From positions 3,603,501 through 3,667,500 of the forward strand of contig NC_012491.1 in NCBI RefSeq assembly GCF_000010165.1: a stretch of DNA of 64,000 bases. The letters run 5' to 3'. Under the pieces are notes generated by a model. It did not search any database. It was given only the letters and a program-made list of their open reading frames with translations, and was not told the DNA's origin. Every line of letters begins with the position of its first letter. Position 1 is the first letter of the stretch. The DNA comes from Brevibacillus brevis NBRC 100599. GTDB lineage: Bacteria > Bacillota > Bacilli > Brevibacillales > Brevibacillaceae. The position numbers and the translations under genes were made by a program. Shown here one piece after another: positions 47,001-57,839 of the stretch.

Positions 47001-48328
47001 GCAGCGATCTCGATGATGGTATGCTCTGACGCGTTTAAACCCGTCGTCTCCGTATCAAACACGACGTATTCCGTATTTTCATCAATGGAAATATTATTGT
47101 CTGCTTGCAGGTTGTAAACGATGTCGATACCATCCTCGACTACGTACGCTTCCATACCGAGAATGCATTTGATGTTGTTCTTTTTGGCGATGGAATACGC
47201 CTCTGGAAAAGCCTGTACGACACCATGGTCTGTGACAGCAATGGCTTTATGACCCCACTTGGCTGCCGTCGAGATCAATGATTTTACAGATGCAACAGCA
47301 TCTAGCGCACTCATCGGCGTATGGCAATGAAGCTCGACACGTTTTTCTTCCGCTTGATCTTTCCGAATAACCTGCTCAATCTGATTCAAATCATTGGCAT
47401 TCAGAACGAGATCGCGTACAAATGTGTCATGCTGTACACTTCCCCGCACTTTCACCCACATGCCGTCTTTCAGCAATTCGAGCATTTTCACATCTTCTTT
47501 ATCGCGAGAGAACATCTTCACCGTGAGAGAATCCGTATAGTCAGAAATGTTGAACGTGAGCAAATGACGCCCACTACGGAGCTCTTTTACCTCTACGTTA
47601 AACACGGTTCCTTGGATGACAATACGGCGTTCCTCATCTTGAATCTCGCAAATCGGGATCGGCGCATCTTTGATTTCATAACCCATCATGAGCGTAGTGA
47701 CAGCCTCAGCTTTATCAGACGATTTGCTCTCTTGTTGGGCAGCCGTCATCACAACTTCGACGAGAGCACGTTCTTCTTCTTTACGTTGCTCCTCGAAGGC
47801 TTTATACGCGTCATCGCTTTCTTCCCCATGGAAAGAAAAACGCATCGAACAATCGGTAGCTTTCTGGAAAGCAGCCAAAAGCTCATTATCCGCTCGTTTT
47901 CGCTTGGCAACCTCAACGGACATCTCCGTTGGCAAGTACACCTTGACTTCCTGTTGGTCGACTTGTTTACGCGCTTGACGCATCGTAACTGCCAAGGAGT
48001 TCAGCGTAGGCTCCAGCCCAGCCAGCAAGACATCCCAATACTCTTCAACTACGTGATCGAGAGAGGGCTTTTGGTGATAGCGAAATCGAGTATCTACTTT
48101 GGCCAGATGTGAAAATGTATGCGTTAATCGCTTGGTAAAAACAGCATAAACATCCGCTGGTATCATTCTCGGGAGGGCAAAGTGAAAAACCCATTCTTTG
48201 TTTTGCTTATACAGCTCTAGCTTTTCAATCTGAGCATCAAGAAAAAATCGCTCCACCCATTCGTCAGGAACTTCCATTTGCTTGACCAATAGGGAGAAGC
48301 GATGTTTTTGCTCTTGTAAACGGTCCAC
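44024..48328 (-). CDS. polC: DNA polymerase III alpha subunit, PolC type
   Basis: PolC is the main replicative DNA polymerase of low-GC Firmicutes. The 1434-residue protein has an N-terminal domain, an OB-fold (about 230-320), a PHP domain with VELHCHTPMSALDAV near 335, split by the 3'-5' proofreading exonuclease YVVFDTETTGLNASEH near 423, and the polymerase core with the catalytic aspartates in VPDIDLNFSGDYQ near 965. A zinc finger (CPNCKHSEF ... CTQCGT) lies near 905-940. The start is GTG, seven bases after AAGGTGG. It lies between proS and rimP as in Bacillus. Confidence 0.97.
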   Translation of the reverse strand: MDRLQEQKHRFSLLVKQMEVPDEWVERFFLDAQIEKLELYKQNKEWVFHFALPRMIPADVYAVFTKRLTHTFSHLAKVDTRFRYHQKPSLDHVVEEYWDVLLAGLEPTLNSLAVTMRQARKQVDQQEVKVYLPTEMSVEVAKRKRADNELLAAFQKATDCSMRFSFHGEESDDAYKAFEEQRKEEERALVEVVMTAAQQESKSSDKAEAVTTLMMGYEIKDAPIPICEIQDEERRIVIQGTVFNVEVKELRSGRHLLTFNISDYTDSLTVKMFSRDKEDVKMLELLKDGMWVKVRGSVQHDTFVRDLVLNANDLNQIEQVIRKDQAEEKRVELHCHTPMSALDAVASVKSLISTAAKWGHKAIAVTDHGVVQAFPEAYSIAKKNNIKCILGMEAYVVEDGIDIVYNLQADNNISIDENTEYVVFDTETTGLNASEHTIIEIAAVKMKGAEIIDQWTELIDPQLQIGPKTTEITGITNEMLRGQETLDVVLRKFKDFTGDAILVAHNAEFDKAFINACAKRIGMEPWTNPFLDTLPLARLMYKGMRNYRLGSLAKKFNVELINAHRALDDTVALAHVFQQMLKDIKEAEIKSLAELNEKSNEEADYKSGRPFHATILVQNKEGLKNLYKLVSRSHVETFFRWPRIQRSQLSKYREGLLIGTACKDGELMQSILRGKSPEELKEVAAFYDFIEVQPISHYSPLLRNEEIPSLETMKGYHEKIVQMGKELGKLVVATGDVHFLNPQDEIFRDVFLLSKGDPTAGNQPPLYFHTTDEMLEAFSFLGEEIAKEIVVTNTNAIADMIEDISPIPDKLYTPIIEGADDELRQMCYDKARLLYGDPLPELVEHRLEKELNSIIKHGFGVIYLISQRLVTKSLNDGYLVGSRGSVGSSFVATMSEITEVNPLPPHYRCPNCKHSEFITDGSIASGFDLEDKACTQCGTMYAKDGQDIPFETFLGFKGDKVPDIDLNFSGDYQPRAHKYTQELFGADYVYRAGTIGTVAEKTAYGYVRKYADERGMTLRNAEISRIVNGCTGVKRTTGQHPGGIIVVPDYMEIEDFCPIQFPADDNESEWRTTHFDFHSIHDNLLKLDILGHDDPTVIRMLQDLTGMDPKTIPLDDKKTMSIFSSTEALGVSPEQIGTNMGTLGIPEFGTKFVRQMLEDTKPTTFAELVQISGLSHGTDVWLNNAQDLIRNGTCKLPDVIGCRDDIMVYLIYKGLEPSRAFKIMESVRKGKGVPEDDQEEMRNNNVPEWYIQSCQRIKYMFPKAHATAYVMMAVRIAYFKVHRPLEFYATYFTVRADDFDIPLMVKGSAAIKQKIEEIEGKGHDAQPKEKALLTVLEMALEMIERGFRFVNVDLYKSDATRFLIEGDSLIAPFNALPGLGTNAAISIVQAREQGEFLSKEDLLSRSRISKTILEFLDEQGALQGLPESNQLSLF

Positions 48329-48365
48329 GGTTTTCCCACCTTCCCCATAAGTGAGCGTTCAAACA

Positions 48366-48401
48366 AGAAAAAGAGGCACTCCCCTTTAATCTAGGGGAGT
48401 A
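48366..48401 (-). terminator. Terminator of proS (end of the pyrH-proS operon)
   Basis: ACTCCCCT pairs with AGGGGAGT around AGATTAA, followed by GCCTCTTTTTC on the minus strand. Confidence 0.78.
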
Positions 48402-48444
48402 CCCCGTAAAAATTCGACAAAATCCTTCTTATTCCTGCATGCAA

Positions 48445-50193
48445 CTAGTTCCCGAACAACGCAGCTCCGGTTTGGTCAACACGAGATAGGATACCTTTCA
48501 CTTCATCGACCAATTGATCCAGCTTCACATCATGTGTTTCACCGTTTTTGCGGATACGCACTTCCACTGTTCCTTCTTGTGCCGCTTTATCGGAAACCGT
48601 AATACGCAGAGGCAATCCGATCAAATCGGCGTCTTTAAACTTCACACCAGCGCGCTCAGGACGATCGTCAAACAATACTTCGATGCCAGCCTTACGCAGT
48701 GCTTCTGTAATTTGTTCACTAGCTTGACGTTGCTCTTCTACTTTAACATTGACCGGGATCACATGCACATGGAAAGGTGCAACAGACACTGGCCAAATGA
48801 TACCATTTTCATCATTGTTCTGCTCGATCACTGCCGCAATTGTACGAGATACACCGATTCCGTAGCAACCCATGATCATCGGTTGACTGCGTCCGTTTTC
48901 ATCCAAGTACGTAGCACCCATCGCTGTAGAGTATTTCGTACCCAGCTTGAATACGTGACCGACTTCAACACCACGTGCAAACTTGATAACACCACCTGTA
49001 CGAGGGCACTCGTCACCTTCAGTAATGTTGCGCAAGTCAGCGTACTTCGAAACCGTGAAATCACGGCCAGCAACTACGTGAGTCAGATGATAGTCTGTTT
49101 CATTGGCACCGACAACACCATCATAAACATCTTGAACAAAATTGTCCGCGATGATATCCACTTTTTCAGGATCAATACCAACTGGGCCAACAAATCCTGC
49201 AGGCGCTCCTGTTACTGAAACGATATCCGCTTCAGAAGCCAGTCCAACGATCGTCGCATCATACAAGTTTTTCAGCTTCACTTCATTGATCTCATGATCA
49301 CCGCGCACCAGTACCATAACCAGCTTGTCGTCTACGCGATAAATGAGACTCTTGATGATTTGCTTTGCTTCGATTTGCAGTGCTTGTACCAATTGATCGA
49401 TCGTTTTAATGCCAGGTGTATGCAATTTTTCTCGAGCTGGCGCTTCTGTTGCTGGCTTCGCAGATGGCTTGTACACGACTTCTGCCTTTTCCAAGTTGGC
49501 CGCAAAATCGCCTTCTTCAGAATAAGCAATCGTGTCTTCCCCAATGTCGCACAACGCCATGAATTCGTAAGTGCCTTTTCCGCCGATTGCACCTGCATCC
49601 GCTTCTACTGCACGGAAGTTCAAGCCTACTCGGGTAAAGATGTTTGTGTACGCATCGTACATCGCCTGGAAGTTGCGATCCAGACCATCTTGTGACGTAT
49701 CAAAAGAGTAAGCATCCTTCATAATAAACTCGCGGCAACGAATCAAACCGAAGCGTGGACGCACTTCATCACGGAACTTGGTTTGAATTTGATAAAGGTT
49801 GATCGGGAGTTTTTTGTAAGAGTTAATCTCATCGCGCACGAGACTCGTAATGACTTCTTCATGGGTTGGACCCAAGGCAAAAGGACGATCATGACGATCA
49901 CGCAGGCGAACGAGCTCGGGACCGTATACATCCCAGCGACCAGTTTGATGCCACAGCTCAGCTGGTTGCATCGCTGGCATCAACAGCTCTTGTCCCCCAG
50001 CATTATTCATTTCTTCACGCACAATTGCTTGGATTTTGTGCAGGGAACGGAGCGCCAGGGGCAGGTACGTATAAATACCGGAAGCCAGTTGGCGGGCCAT
50101 ACCTGCGCGAAGCAGCAGCTTGTGGCTGGCAATCTCCGCGTCGGATGGCACTTCCCGCAGGGTAGGGATCAACATTTGACTTTGCTTCAACAC
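48445..50193 (-). CDS. proS: Prolyl-tRNA synthetase
   Basis: A class II aminoacyl-tRNA synthetase of the bacterial long type, 582 residues. It has the catalytic core with [19 protein letters not shown], an inserted editing (YbaK-like) domain from about 220 to 400 that removes mischarged alanine, motif 3 [11 protein letters not shown] near 445 and an anticodon-binding C-terminus. The start is GTG at 50193, eight bases after AGGAGG; a TTG one codon later is also possible. A longer open frame upstream has no ribosome binding site. Confidence 0.95.
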
Positions 50194-50233
50194 GTGCGTG
50201 TCCTCCTTATGCCTTATCAGCAATCAACGTGCA

Positions 50234-51316
50234 TTATCCTACAGTCGTAGGTTTTTGCTCGTTTACAATTTCGTTAATTTCTTTCATCAGTTCTTCAAAC
50301 AACTCGGTTTCTTTTACTTTCCGAACAATTTCACCATTACGGAAAATCAAGCCCTCGCCATTTCCGCCGGCAACGCCGACATCTGCTTCACGCGCTTCAC
50401 CAGGGCCATTTACCGCGCAGCCCATTACCGCCACTTTTAACGGTACTTTCAGCGTGGAAACGGCATCCTCGACTTTGGTTGCCAAGCCGATCAGGTCAAT
50501 TGCGCATCGACCGCAAGATGGGCATGCAATCACCACTGGATCGTTGTTCACGATATCCAAGCTGCGAAGGATTTGTTTCGCTACTTTAATTTCTTCAACA
50601 GGATCAGCTGTCAAGGATACGCGAATCGTGTCACCGATGCCCATCGACAATACCGTTCCGATTCCAACTGAAGATTTAATGCTACCAGAGAACTGTGTAC
50701 CTGCTTCTGTTACACCAACGTGCAGCGGATAGTTGCGTTTCTGTGCCATCAACGAATAAGTTTGAATCATCGTTGGAACATCGGAAGACTTCAAGGAAAT
50801 GACAATGTTGTCGTAGTTCAGGTCTTCCAAAATTTGCACGTGGTCCATCGCGCTTTCTACGATTGCTTCCGGAGAAGGATAACCGTATTTATCCAAAAGC
50901 CTTTTCTCGACAGAACCGGAGTTGACCCCGATACGAATCGGAACATTGCGCTCACGGCACGCTTCCACTACGCGTTGCGTTTTTTCTTTCGAACCGATGT
51001 TTCCTGGGTTGATCCGAATTTTATCAATCCCGCTCTCCAGTGCAATCAATGCCAGCTTGTGGTCGAAATGAATGTCGGCAACAAGCGGCAATGGGGAGCG
51101 TTCTTTAATTTTTTTGATGGCACGTGCTGCATCTTCATTGATGACGGCCAAGCGAACAATTTGGCAACCGACATCGTGCAGTCTCTGAATCTCGGCCAGA
51201 GTTTTTTCTACATCACGCGTGTCTGCTGTCGTCATCGACTGGATGACTACGCTTTTTTGGCCCCCGATTTGCACTCCACCTACAAAAACCGGTTTCGTCT
51301 CCTCGCGCTTGAACAT
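50234..51316 (-). CDS. ispG: 4-hydroxy-3-methylbut-2-enyl-diphosphate synthase
   Basis: IspG (GcpE) converts methylerythritol cyclodiphosphate to HMBPP in the non-mevalonate isoprenoid pathway, using a [4Fe-4S] cluster. The 360-residue protein has SVVIQSMTTADTRDV near residue 25 and the cluster ligands ACPSCGRC near 268 plus NGPGEA at the end. AAAGGATGG precedes the ATG. It lies with dxr and uppS in this operon, three steps of the same route. Confidence 0.95.
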   Translation of the reverse strand: MFKREETKPVFVGGVQIGGQKSVVIQSMTTADTRDVEKTLAEIQRLHDVGCQIVRLAVINEDAARAIKKIKERSPLPLVADIHFDHKLALIALESGIDKIRINPGNIGSKEKTQRVVEACRERNVPIRIGVNSGSVEKRLLDKYGYPSPEAIVESAMDHVQILEDLNYDNIVISLKSSDVPTMIQTYSLMAQKRNYPLHVGVTEAGTQFSGSIKSSVGIGTVLSMGIGDTIRVSLTADPVEEIKVAKQILRSLDIVNNDPVVIACPSCGRCAIDLIGLATKVEDAVSTLKVPLKVAVMGCAVNGPGEAREADVGVAGGNGEGLIFRNGEIVRKVKETELFEELMKEINEIVNEQKPTTVG

Positions 51317-51371
51317 TTTGCACCATCCTTTAACGTATGTCTGTTTTTCTTTCTATCGTGTTAGTACGTGA

Positions 51372-52637
51372 TTAGGAGAACAATCGTTGCAGATCATTCC
51401 AAGTCACTACCAAAATCAGCAACATCAAAAAGGCAAAGCCCAAGAAATGAACCATTCCTTCTTTATGCGGGTCAACAGGTCGACCGCGCAGCGCCTCTAC
51501 TCCCAAGAATGCGAGACGACCGCCATCCAAGGCTGGCAGTGGCAACAGATTGAACAACCCAAGGTTAATGCTCAATACAGCAGCCCATTTCAACAGAATC
51601 GCCATACCTTGTTGCGCAACCTCTCCAGTCATCTTGAAAATACCGACTGGACCACTCAAGTCCTTCAATCCGTATTCCCCAGTTACGAGCATTCCCAAGC
51701 TTTTCAGGATCATCACCGTAAAATCGTACGTGGAGGTTGCACCGTATTTGAGAACTTCTCCTGGGGCAAACGTGGTTGCATTAGTTACCATGATCTTACC
51801 CACGTTGTTCTCGTCTTTCCCTACTTTAACTGGCACAGTCATACGCTGGCCATTGCGCTCGTACTCAAATGTTAATTGTTGGTCCGGCGCTTTGCTAATC
51901 TTCTCTACAACGTCTTTCCATGAGGATACAGGCTGACCTTGAATCGCGATCACCTTATCACCTGGCAATAATCCAGCTTGAGCAGCAGGTCCATCCGGGA
52001 TCACATTCCCCAGATAGCTGCCATTCGGCACGCCGTACAAGAAGCCGATCACGATAAACAAGACAAATGCCAGCAAAAAGTTGGCTGCAGGTCCTGCAAA
52101 AATCGCCCAAAAACGTTGTGAAACTGTCTTGCCTTTGAACTGTCTGTTTAGAGGGGCAATCTGTACTTCTTGTCCATCCTTGACCAGCTGAGCCTGTGGA
52201 TGAACAGCAAACGTCTTCTGCTCTCCGTCCAGTTCCAGTACGATATTTAAATTTTGCTCCAAATCGAATTGTACCACCGTACCAGTAATCGCACGAGCAG
52301 AACCAGAACTTGGCCCATCGAGCAAAATATGTGTGACCTTTCCTAACGCATCCCGCTCCACGGTAACTTCCATGTGCGGTTTTAACATATCCATCTCCGG
52401 GTCTTCTCCCGCCATACGAACGAGACCACCGATGGGTAACAGGCGTAAGGTGTATTCCGTTTCTCCCCGCTTCACGCGAAAAATTTTTGGCCCCATTCCC
52501 AGTGCAAATTCACGACATAAGATTCCTGCCTTCTTGGCCAGAAGGAAGTGTCCTAGTTCGTGCACAAAGACAAGTACCCCAAATACAACGACAATCGCGA
52601 GAATTGATTCAACGGAATCCAGGTTGGGCAAAGGCAA
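51372..52637 (-). CDS. rseP: Site-2 zinc metalloprotease RseP/RasP
   Basis: An intramembrane protease of about 421 residues that cleaves anti-sigma factors and signal-peptide remnants. The zinc motif HELGH lies in the first membrane segment near residue 25, with a central PDZ domain (VIPDGPAAQAGLLPGDKVIAI) and a C-terminal LDG motif (PLPALDGGR). The preferred start is TTG at 52637, eight bases after AAAGGTGG; an upstream GTG at 52649 sits inside that site. It follows dxr in the lipid/isoprenoid group. Confidence 0.9.
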   Translation of the reverse strand: MPLPNLDSVESILAIVVVFGVLVFVHELGHFLLAKKAGILCREFALGMGPKIFRVKRGETEYTLRLLPIGGLVRMAGEDPEMDMLKPHMEVTVERDALGKVTHILLDGPSSGSARAITGTVVQFDLEQNLNIVLELDGEQKTFAVHPQAQLVKDGQEVQIAPLNRQFKGKTVSQRFWAIFAGPAANFLLAFVLFIVIGFLYGVPNGSYLGNVIPDGPAAQAGLLPGDKVIAIQGQPVSSWKDVVEKISKAPDQQLTFEYERNGQRMTVPVKVGKDENNVGKIMVTNATTFAPGEVLKYGATSTYDFTVMILKSLGMLVTGEYGLKDLSGPVGIFKMTGEVAQQGMAILLKWAAVLSINLGLFNLLPLPALDGGRLAFLGVEALRGRPVDPHKEGMVHFLGFAFLMLLILVVTWNDLQRLFS

Positions 52638-52680
52638 GTGAACAGCCACCTTTCTGTCAAGTATCTAACACTCATATTCC

Positions 52681-53829
52681 TTAGATGGAGACGAGCGCAT
52701 AAGAGCGTGCCCATTCATCAGCTGCAAAAATATCTGCAAGCTCCGGACTCGCTACACCAGAATGAGCTTCGCATGTTTTTCGGACTACCTTTTCGATGTC
52801 TAAAAAACGGATCGCTCCCTTCAAGAACATATCAACTGCGACCTCATTGGCTGCATTCAGTACTGCAGTATGCGTACCTCCTGCCATGCCGCACTCATAC
52901 GCTAATTTTAACAGAGGATAACGCTCATAATCCATGGCTGCAAAATGAAGCGTGGCGATCTTGACCAAATCAAGTGGTTCCGTCGGCAGTTTTTTTCTGA
53001 TGGGATAGCTCATGGCGTACTGAATCGGAACCTTCATATCCGGTGTACCCAGTTGGGCCATGACCGCTCTGTCTTTGTATTCTACCATAGAGTGTATGAT
53101 ACTTTCATAATGCAATACGCATTCGATTTGCTCATAAGGTAGATCAAACAGCCAATGAGCCTCGATCACTTCGAAACCTTTGTTCATCATGGTCGCAGAA
53201 TCGATGGTAATTTTTGCACCCATGCTCCAATTCGGATGAGCCAATGCCTGCTCTACCGTCACTTGCTCTAGATCCTCGCGTGAGAGGTGACGGAAGGAAC
53301 CGCCTGATGCGGTCAAAATAATCTTTGCCACATCTTCCATACGTTCGCCTTGCAGACATTGGTAGACAGCTGAATGCTCGCTGTCTACTGGAATAATGGA
53401 TACGCCTTTTTCTTTCGCTCGTTTCATGACGACAGGGCCAGCGCTCACCAGTGTCTCTTTGTTGGCCAGTCCAATTGTTTTTCCCGCCTCAATCGCGGCG
53501 AGTGTAGGTGCGACCCCTACACTGCCGACAACAGCGGTCATAACGAAATTGGCAGCTTCATGACGGGCAACCAGTTCCAATCCTTCCGCCCCGTAAACGA
53601 TTTCTGGTTGAGACTTGCCCGCCAATCTATCGCGCAGTTCAACGGCAGCCTTCTCATTTCCTACAGAAACGAGCTCGGGCTTGAATGTTTCCACCTGGAG
53701 TGTCAATAGATCGATGTTTGTTCCAGCAGCCATAGCCACCACTGAAAAATCCTCAGGATGCTGGCCTACGACTTCAAGTGTGCTCGTTCCAACTGACCCC
53801 GTTGAACCTAAGAGCGCTATTTTTTTCAC
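52681..53829 (-). CDS. dxr: 1-deoxy-D-xylulose 5-phosphate reductoisomerase
   Basis: Dxr forms 2-C-methylerythritol 4-phosphate, the committed step of the non-mevalonate isoprenoid pathway. The 382-residue protein has the NADPH-binding [16 protein letters not shown], the metal-binding DSEHSA near 150 and [16 protein letters not shown] near 210. A GTG at 53829, six bases after AGGGTG, gives the usual short N-terminus; a GTG three codons upstream overlaps that site. Confidence 0.94.
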
Positions 53830-53869
53830 GGATTTCACCCTCTATATCTCTTTCTATATGCAAAAGGTT

Positions 53870-54655
53870 TTAGACAATACCTAATAGATGTAGAACCGGA
53901 AAGACGAGCAAAAAACTATCAAAGCGATCCAAAACGCCCCCATGACCTGGGATCAGCTGCCCTGAATCTTTTACATGGAAATGTCTCTTGAAAGCCGACT
54001 CAACCAAATCACCCAATTGCCCGATGATCCCCGCAACAAGTGCGATGGTCAAAGCCTGATCAATTGCAAAATGTCCAAAGCTTGCATTGATGGAAAGAAC
54101 AATCAAGACAGAAGCGGCGAGACCGCCTAAGGCCCCTTCCACCGTCTTGTTTGGACTTATTTCTGGCCACAGTTTACGTTTACCTATTGCTTTTCCGACA
54201 AAATAGGCGCCCGAATCAGTCGACCAGATTCCCATAATGACCATGACCGTAAGCATGAATCCCTCAGGTAGGTTTCGGGTAGCGGCCATATAAGTAAAAC
54301 CGTAGCCTATGTATAACGCCCCCACCAACGTAAGGGCGACGTGTTCAATGTGAAACTGATTTTTCCGTAAAACGGAGTAAATCAACAAGAGCAGGATGAC
54401 GGGCAGCATCAGATCCGGCATGCTGATACTGAGCCAATCCGAAAATAATAGAGACGGCCACAAAATGCTTAACATCAATACATATCCGAGCAATCCTGCC
54501 AAATAAAATGACTGAATCCCAGCCATTCTCATAAATTCAAAATAGCCAATGACAGCCAGTAAAAACACCAATAGTGAGTACCAAACTCCACCAGCATACA
54601 TTAATAATAGAAATGCAGCCCCACCAATCAGGCCTGTAATTATACGTTGCTTCAA
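53870..54655 (-). CDS. cdsA: Phosphatidate cytidylyltransferase
   Basis: CdsA makes CDP-diacylglycerol from phosphatidic acid and CTP, the branch point for membrane phospholipids. The 261-residue protein has about seven hydrophobic segments and the CdsA signature SPNKTVEGALGGLAAS plus HGGVLDRFDSFL near the C-terminus. It starts with TTG, after GAGAGGTGG, 17 bases past uppS. Confidence 0.94.
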   Translation of the reverse strand: MKQRIITGLIGGAAFLLLMYAGGVWYSLLVFLLAVIGYFEFMRMAGIQSFYLAGLLGYVLMLSILWPSLLFSDWLSISMPDLMLPVILLLLIYSVLRKNQFHIEHVALTLVGALYIGYGFTYMAATRNLPEGFMLTVMVIMGIWSTDSGAYFVGKAIGKRKLWPEISPNKTVEGALGGLAASVLIVLSINASFGHFAIDQALTIALVAGIIGQLGDLVESAFKRHFHVKDSGQLIPGHGGVLDRFDSFLLVFPVLHLLGIV

Positions 54656-54672
54656 CTGATTCCACCTCTCGG

Positions 54673-55443
54673 CTATACCGCCCCGTAGCGACGAGCTCGG
54701 CCTTGGTATTCCACGATTGCTTGATAAAAATGTTCACGGGTAAAATCAGGCCATAGCACGTCCGTAAACCATAATTCTGTATATGCTAATTGCCACAGCA
54801 TAAAGTTACTCAAGCGAATCTCTCCACTTGTACGAATCAAGAGGTCTGGATCGGGAATTTCGCTTGTGTACAGGTAACTCGATATCAATTCCTCAGTCAG
54901 TTGTTCTGGTTGAAGCTCGCCTGCTTTTACTTGTTCTGCCATCACTGAAAATGCTTTTGCAAGTTCATCTCGCCCGCCGTAATTCAGGGCAAAATTCAAT
55001 TGCAAACCACTATTGTCCTTCGTTCTCTCTTCTGCTTCCAGTAGCGCTTTCAACGTATGAGAAGGCAGCTCGTTTTTACTGCCCAGCATGCGTATGCGGA
55101 CACCTCGTTCAATTAATTCATCCAATTCTGTCGACAAAAATTCCTGCGGAAGTTTCATGAGAAAATCCACTTCATCGCGTGGACGCTTCCAGTTTTCGGT
55201 AGAGAATGCGTACATCGTCATATAACGCACGCCAATCTCGTCAGCAGCCTTGACGACCTCTTTTACTGCTTTCATTCCTGCACGGTGCCCGGCAACCCGG
55301 GGTAAACTGCGCTTATTGGCCCAACGACCGTTACCATCCATAATAATCGCCACATGTTCCGGAATCTTACCGGAACGATCCAACTCGGCTGGCTCCGATT
55401 GCTTTTCTTTGCGGCCCCATTTGCGCGCCAGATGTTCTAACAT
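54673..55443 (-). CDS. uppS: Isoprenyl (undecaprenyl diphosphate) synthase
   Basis: UppS builds the C55 lipid carrier for cell-wall precursors by adding isopentenyl diphosphate units in cis. The 256-residue protein has the signature IIMDGNGRWA near residue 37, SLPRVAGHRAGM, and RTSGEIRLSNFMLWQLAYTE near 200. The ATG at 55443 has GGGGGAA in front. A hairpin without T-run separates it from frr. Confidence 0.95.
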   Translation of the reverse strand: MLEHLARKWGRKEKQSEPAELDRSGKIPEHVAIIMDGNGRWANKRSLPRVAGHRAGMKAVKEVVKAADEIGVRYMTMYAFSTENWKRPRDEVDFLMKLPQEFLSTELDELIERGVRIRMLGSKNELPSHTLKALLEAEERTKDNSGLQLNFALNYGGRDELAKAFSVMAEQVKAGELQPEQLTEELISSYLYTSEIPDPDLLIRTSGEIRLSNFMLWQLAYTELWFTDVLWPDFTREHFYQAIVEYQGRARRYGAV

Positions 55444-55477
55444 AAGTGTTCCCCCGTAATGAGAGATATAGACGTAC

Positions 55478-55499
55478 ATCCCCCTCAAACGAGGGGGAT
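55478..55499 (-). promoter_or_regulatory. Hairpin between frr and uppS
   Basis: ATCCCCCTC pairs exactly with GAGGGGGAT around GTTT. No T-run follows, so it is not a normal terminator; RNA processing or partial stability control is possible. Confidence 0.55.
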
Positions 55500-55508
55500 T
55501 ACCATTAC

Positions 55509-56066
55509 CTATACTTCCAAAATGTCTTTCTCTTTGTCCTTAACGATCTTGTCAACTTCGGCGATGAATTTATCCGTCGTTTTTTGAATGGTTTCTTGAT
55601 GACGACGGGAATCGTCCTCAGAAATGGTAGCAGCTTTTTCCAGCTTTTTGATTTCATCGTTTGCATCACGACGGATGTTTCGAATCGCTACTTTTGCTTC
55701 TTCTCCACCTTTTCCTGCCAGCTTCACGAGCTCTTTCCGACGCTCTTCTGTGAGGGGAGGAATGATCAGGCGGATAATCACACCATCGTTGGATGGAGAA
55801 ATTCCCAAATCCGATTGTTGCAGCGCACGGTCAATTTCTTTAAGCGCCGTTTTATCCCAAGGCTGGATTGTCAGCATACGTGGTTCTGGTACACTGATGT
55901 TTGCCAATTGGCTAATCGGCGTTGGAGTGCCGTAGTAGTCTACTGTAACACGATCCAGCATCGCTGGGTTCGCACGACCTGCACGCAGGCTGGACAGATC
56001 TCTTTTCAAAGCATTGATCGCTTTATTCATGCGATCTTCCATGTCATTTAGCACAGTTTGTGGCAT
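55509..56066 (-). CDS. frr: Ribosome recycling factor
   Basis: RRF splits post-termination ribosomes together with EF-G. The 185-residue protein has the tRNA-like fold with [20 protein letters not shown] near residue 28 and the [14 protein letters not shown]-terminal helix. AAGGGG precedes the ATG, two bases after pyrH. Confidence 0.95.
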   Translation of the reverse strand: MPQTVLNDMEDRMNKAINALKRDLSSLRAGRANPAMLDRVTVDYYGTPTPISQLANISVPEPRMLTIQPWDKTALKEIDRALQQSDLGISPSNDGVIIRLIIPPLTEERRKELVKLAGKGGEEAKVAIRNIRRDANDEIKKLEKAATISEDDSRRHQETIQKTTDKFIAEVDKIVKDKEKDILEV

Positions 56067-56068
56067 AA

Positions 56069-56872
<804 letters not shown>

Positions 56873-56881
56873 TTACATGCA

Positions 56882-56908
56882 GAAAGTTTCACACAAAGTG
56901 AAACTTTC
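56882..56908 (-). promoter_or_regulatory. Perfect hairpin in the pyrH leader
   Basis: GAAAGTTTCA pairs exactly with TGAAACTTTC around a seven-base loop, no T-run, about 90 bases before pyrH and directly after the tsf terminator. Confidence 0.5.
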
Positions 56909-56913
56909 GCTTT

Positions 56914-56947
56914 GAAAATAGGGAACACGAAGGTGTTCCCTATAACC
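56914..56947 (-). terminator. Terminator of tsf
   Basis: ATAGGGAACAC pairs with GTGTTCCCTAT around CTTC and is followed by TTTC on the minus strand, after the tsf stop. Confidence 0.75.
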
Positions 56948-56951
56948 TTTA

Positions 56952-57839
56952 TTATTGCTTATTAACTTGAGCCATTACTTCAGCTGCGAAGTCTTCTTGT
57001 TTCTTCTCGATACCTTCGCCAACTTGGAAGCGAGCGAATCCTTTCAAGGTAGCACCTGCTTCTTTCAGAAGTACAGCTACTTTCTTGTCAGTATCTTTTA
57101 CGAATGGTTGTTCAACCAGTACGTATTCTTCGAAGAATTTGGAGAGGCGGCCTTCTACCATTTTCTCAACGATGTTAGCAGGTTTACCTTCAGCCAGTGC
57201 TTGGTTTTTCAGAACCTCACGCTCACGCTCGATCTCATCAGCGGAAACTTCTTCACGGTTAGCAAAACGAGGGTTAGACGCTGCTGCGTGCATGCCCAGG
57301 TCGCGAGCGAGTGTTTCGTCTTGTGTACCTTCCAAAGTAACCAGAACGCCGATGCGGCCACCCATGTGCAGGTAAGCACCGAAAACGCCGTTGTCTGTTT
57401 TCTCGGAGAGTGCAAAACGACGGAAGGAGATGTTTTCTCCGATAGTCGCGATTTTCTCGTTGATTACATGACCCAAAGTCTCGCCAGCACCTTTGAAAGG
57501 TTGCTCCAGAGCTTCTTCAACAGATGCAGGACGTTGGGATACAACGTGCTCAGCGATGTCTTTCACGAGTGTTTGGAACTCAGGGTTTTTACCAACGAAG
57601 TCAGTTTCGCAGTTTACTTCTACAACTGCTGCTACGTTTCCAGCTACCGCTGTCGCAGTCAAACCTTCAGCTGCAATACGTCCGGATTTTTTCGCTGCTT
57701 TCGCTACACCGCGCTCACGGAGCAAGTCAATTGCTTTTTCCATGTCGCCTGCTGTTTCTTCCAGCGCGCGTTTGCAATCCATCATACCTGCGCCTGTACG
57801 CTCGCGCAGTTCTTTAACCGCTTGTGCACTAATTGCCAT
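56952..57839 (-). CDS. tsf: Elongation factor Ts
   Basis: EF-Ts exchanges GDP for GTP on EF-Tu. The 295-residue protein has the N-terminal UBA-like part ([22 protein letters not shown]), the TDFVG motif near residue 80 and a coiled C-terminal module. GAGGAGG precedes the ATG. It follows rpsB, as in nearly all bacteria, with a terminator between them that allows unequal expression. Confidence 0.96.

Noticed and set aside
50194..50233. T-box leader before proS
   Set aside because: Only 40 bases separate ispG and proS, and no T-box sequence was found.
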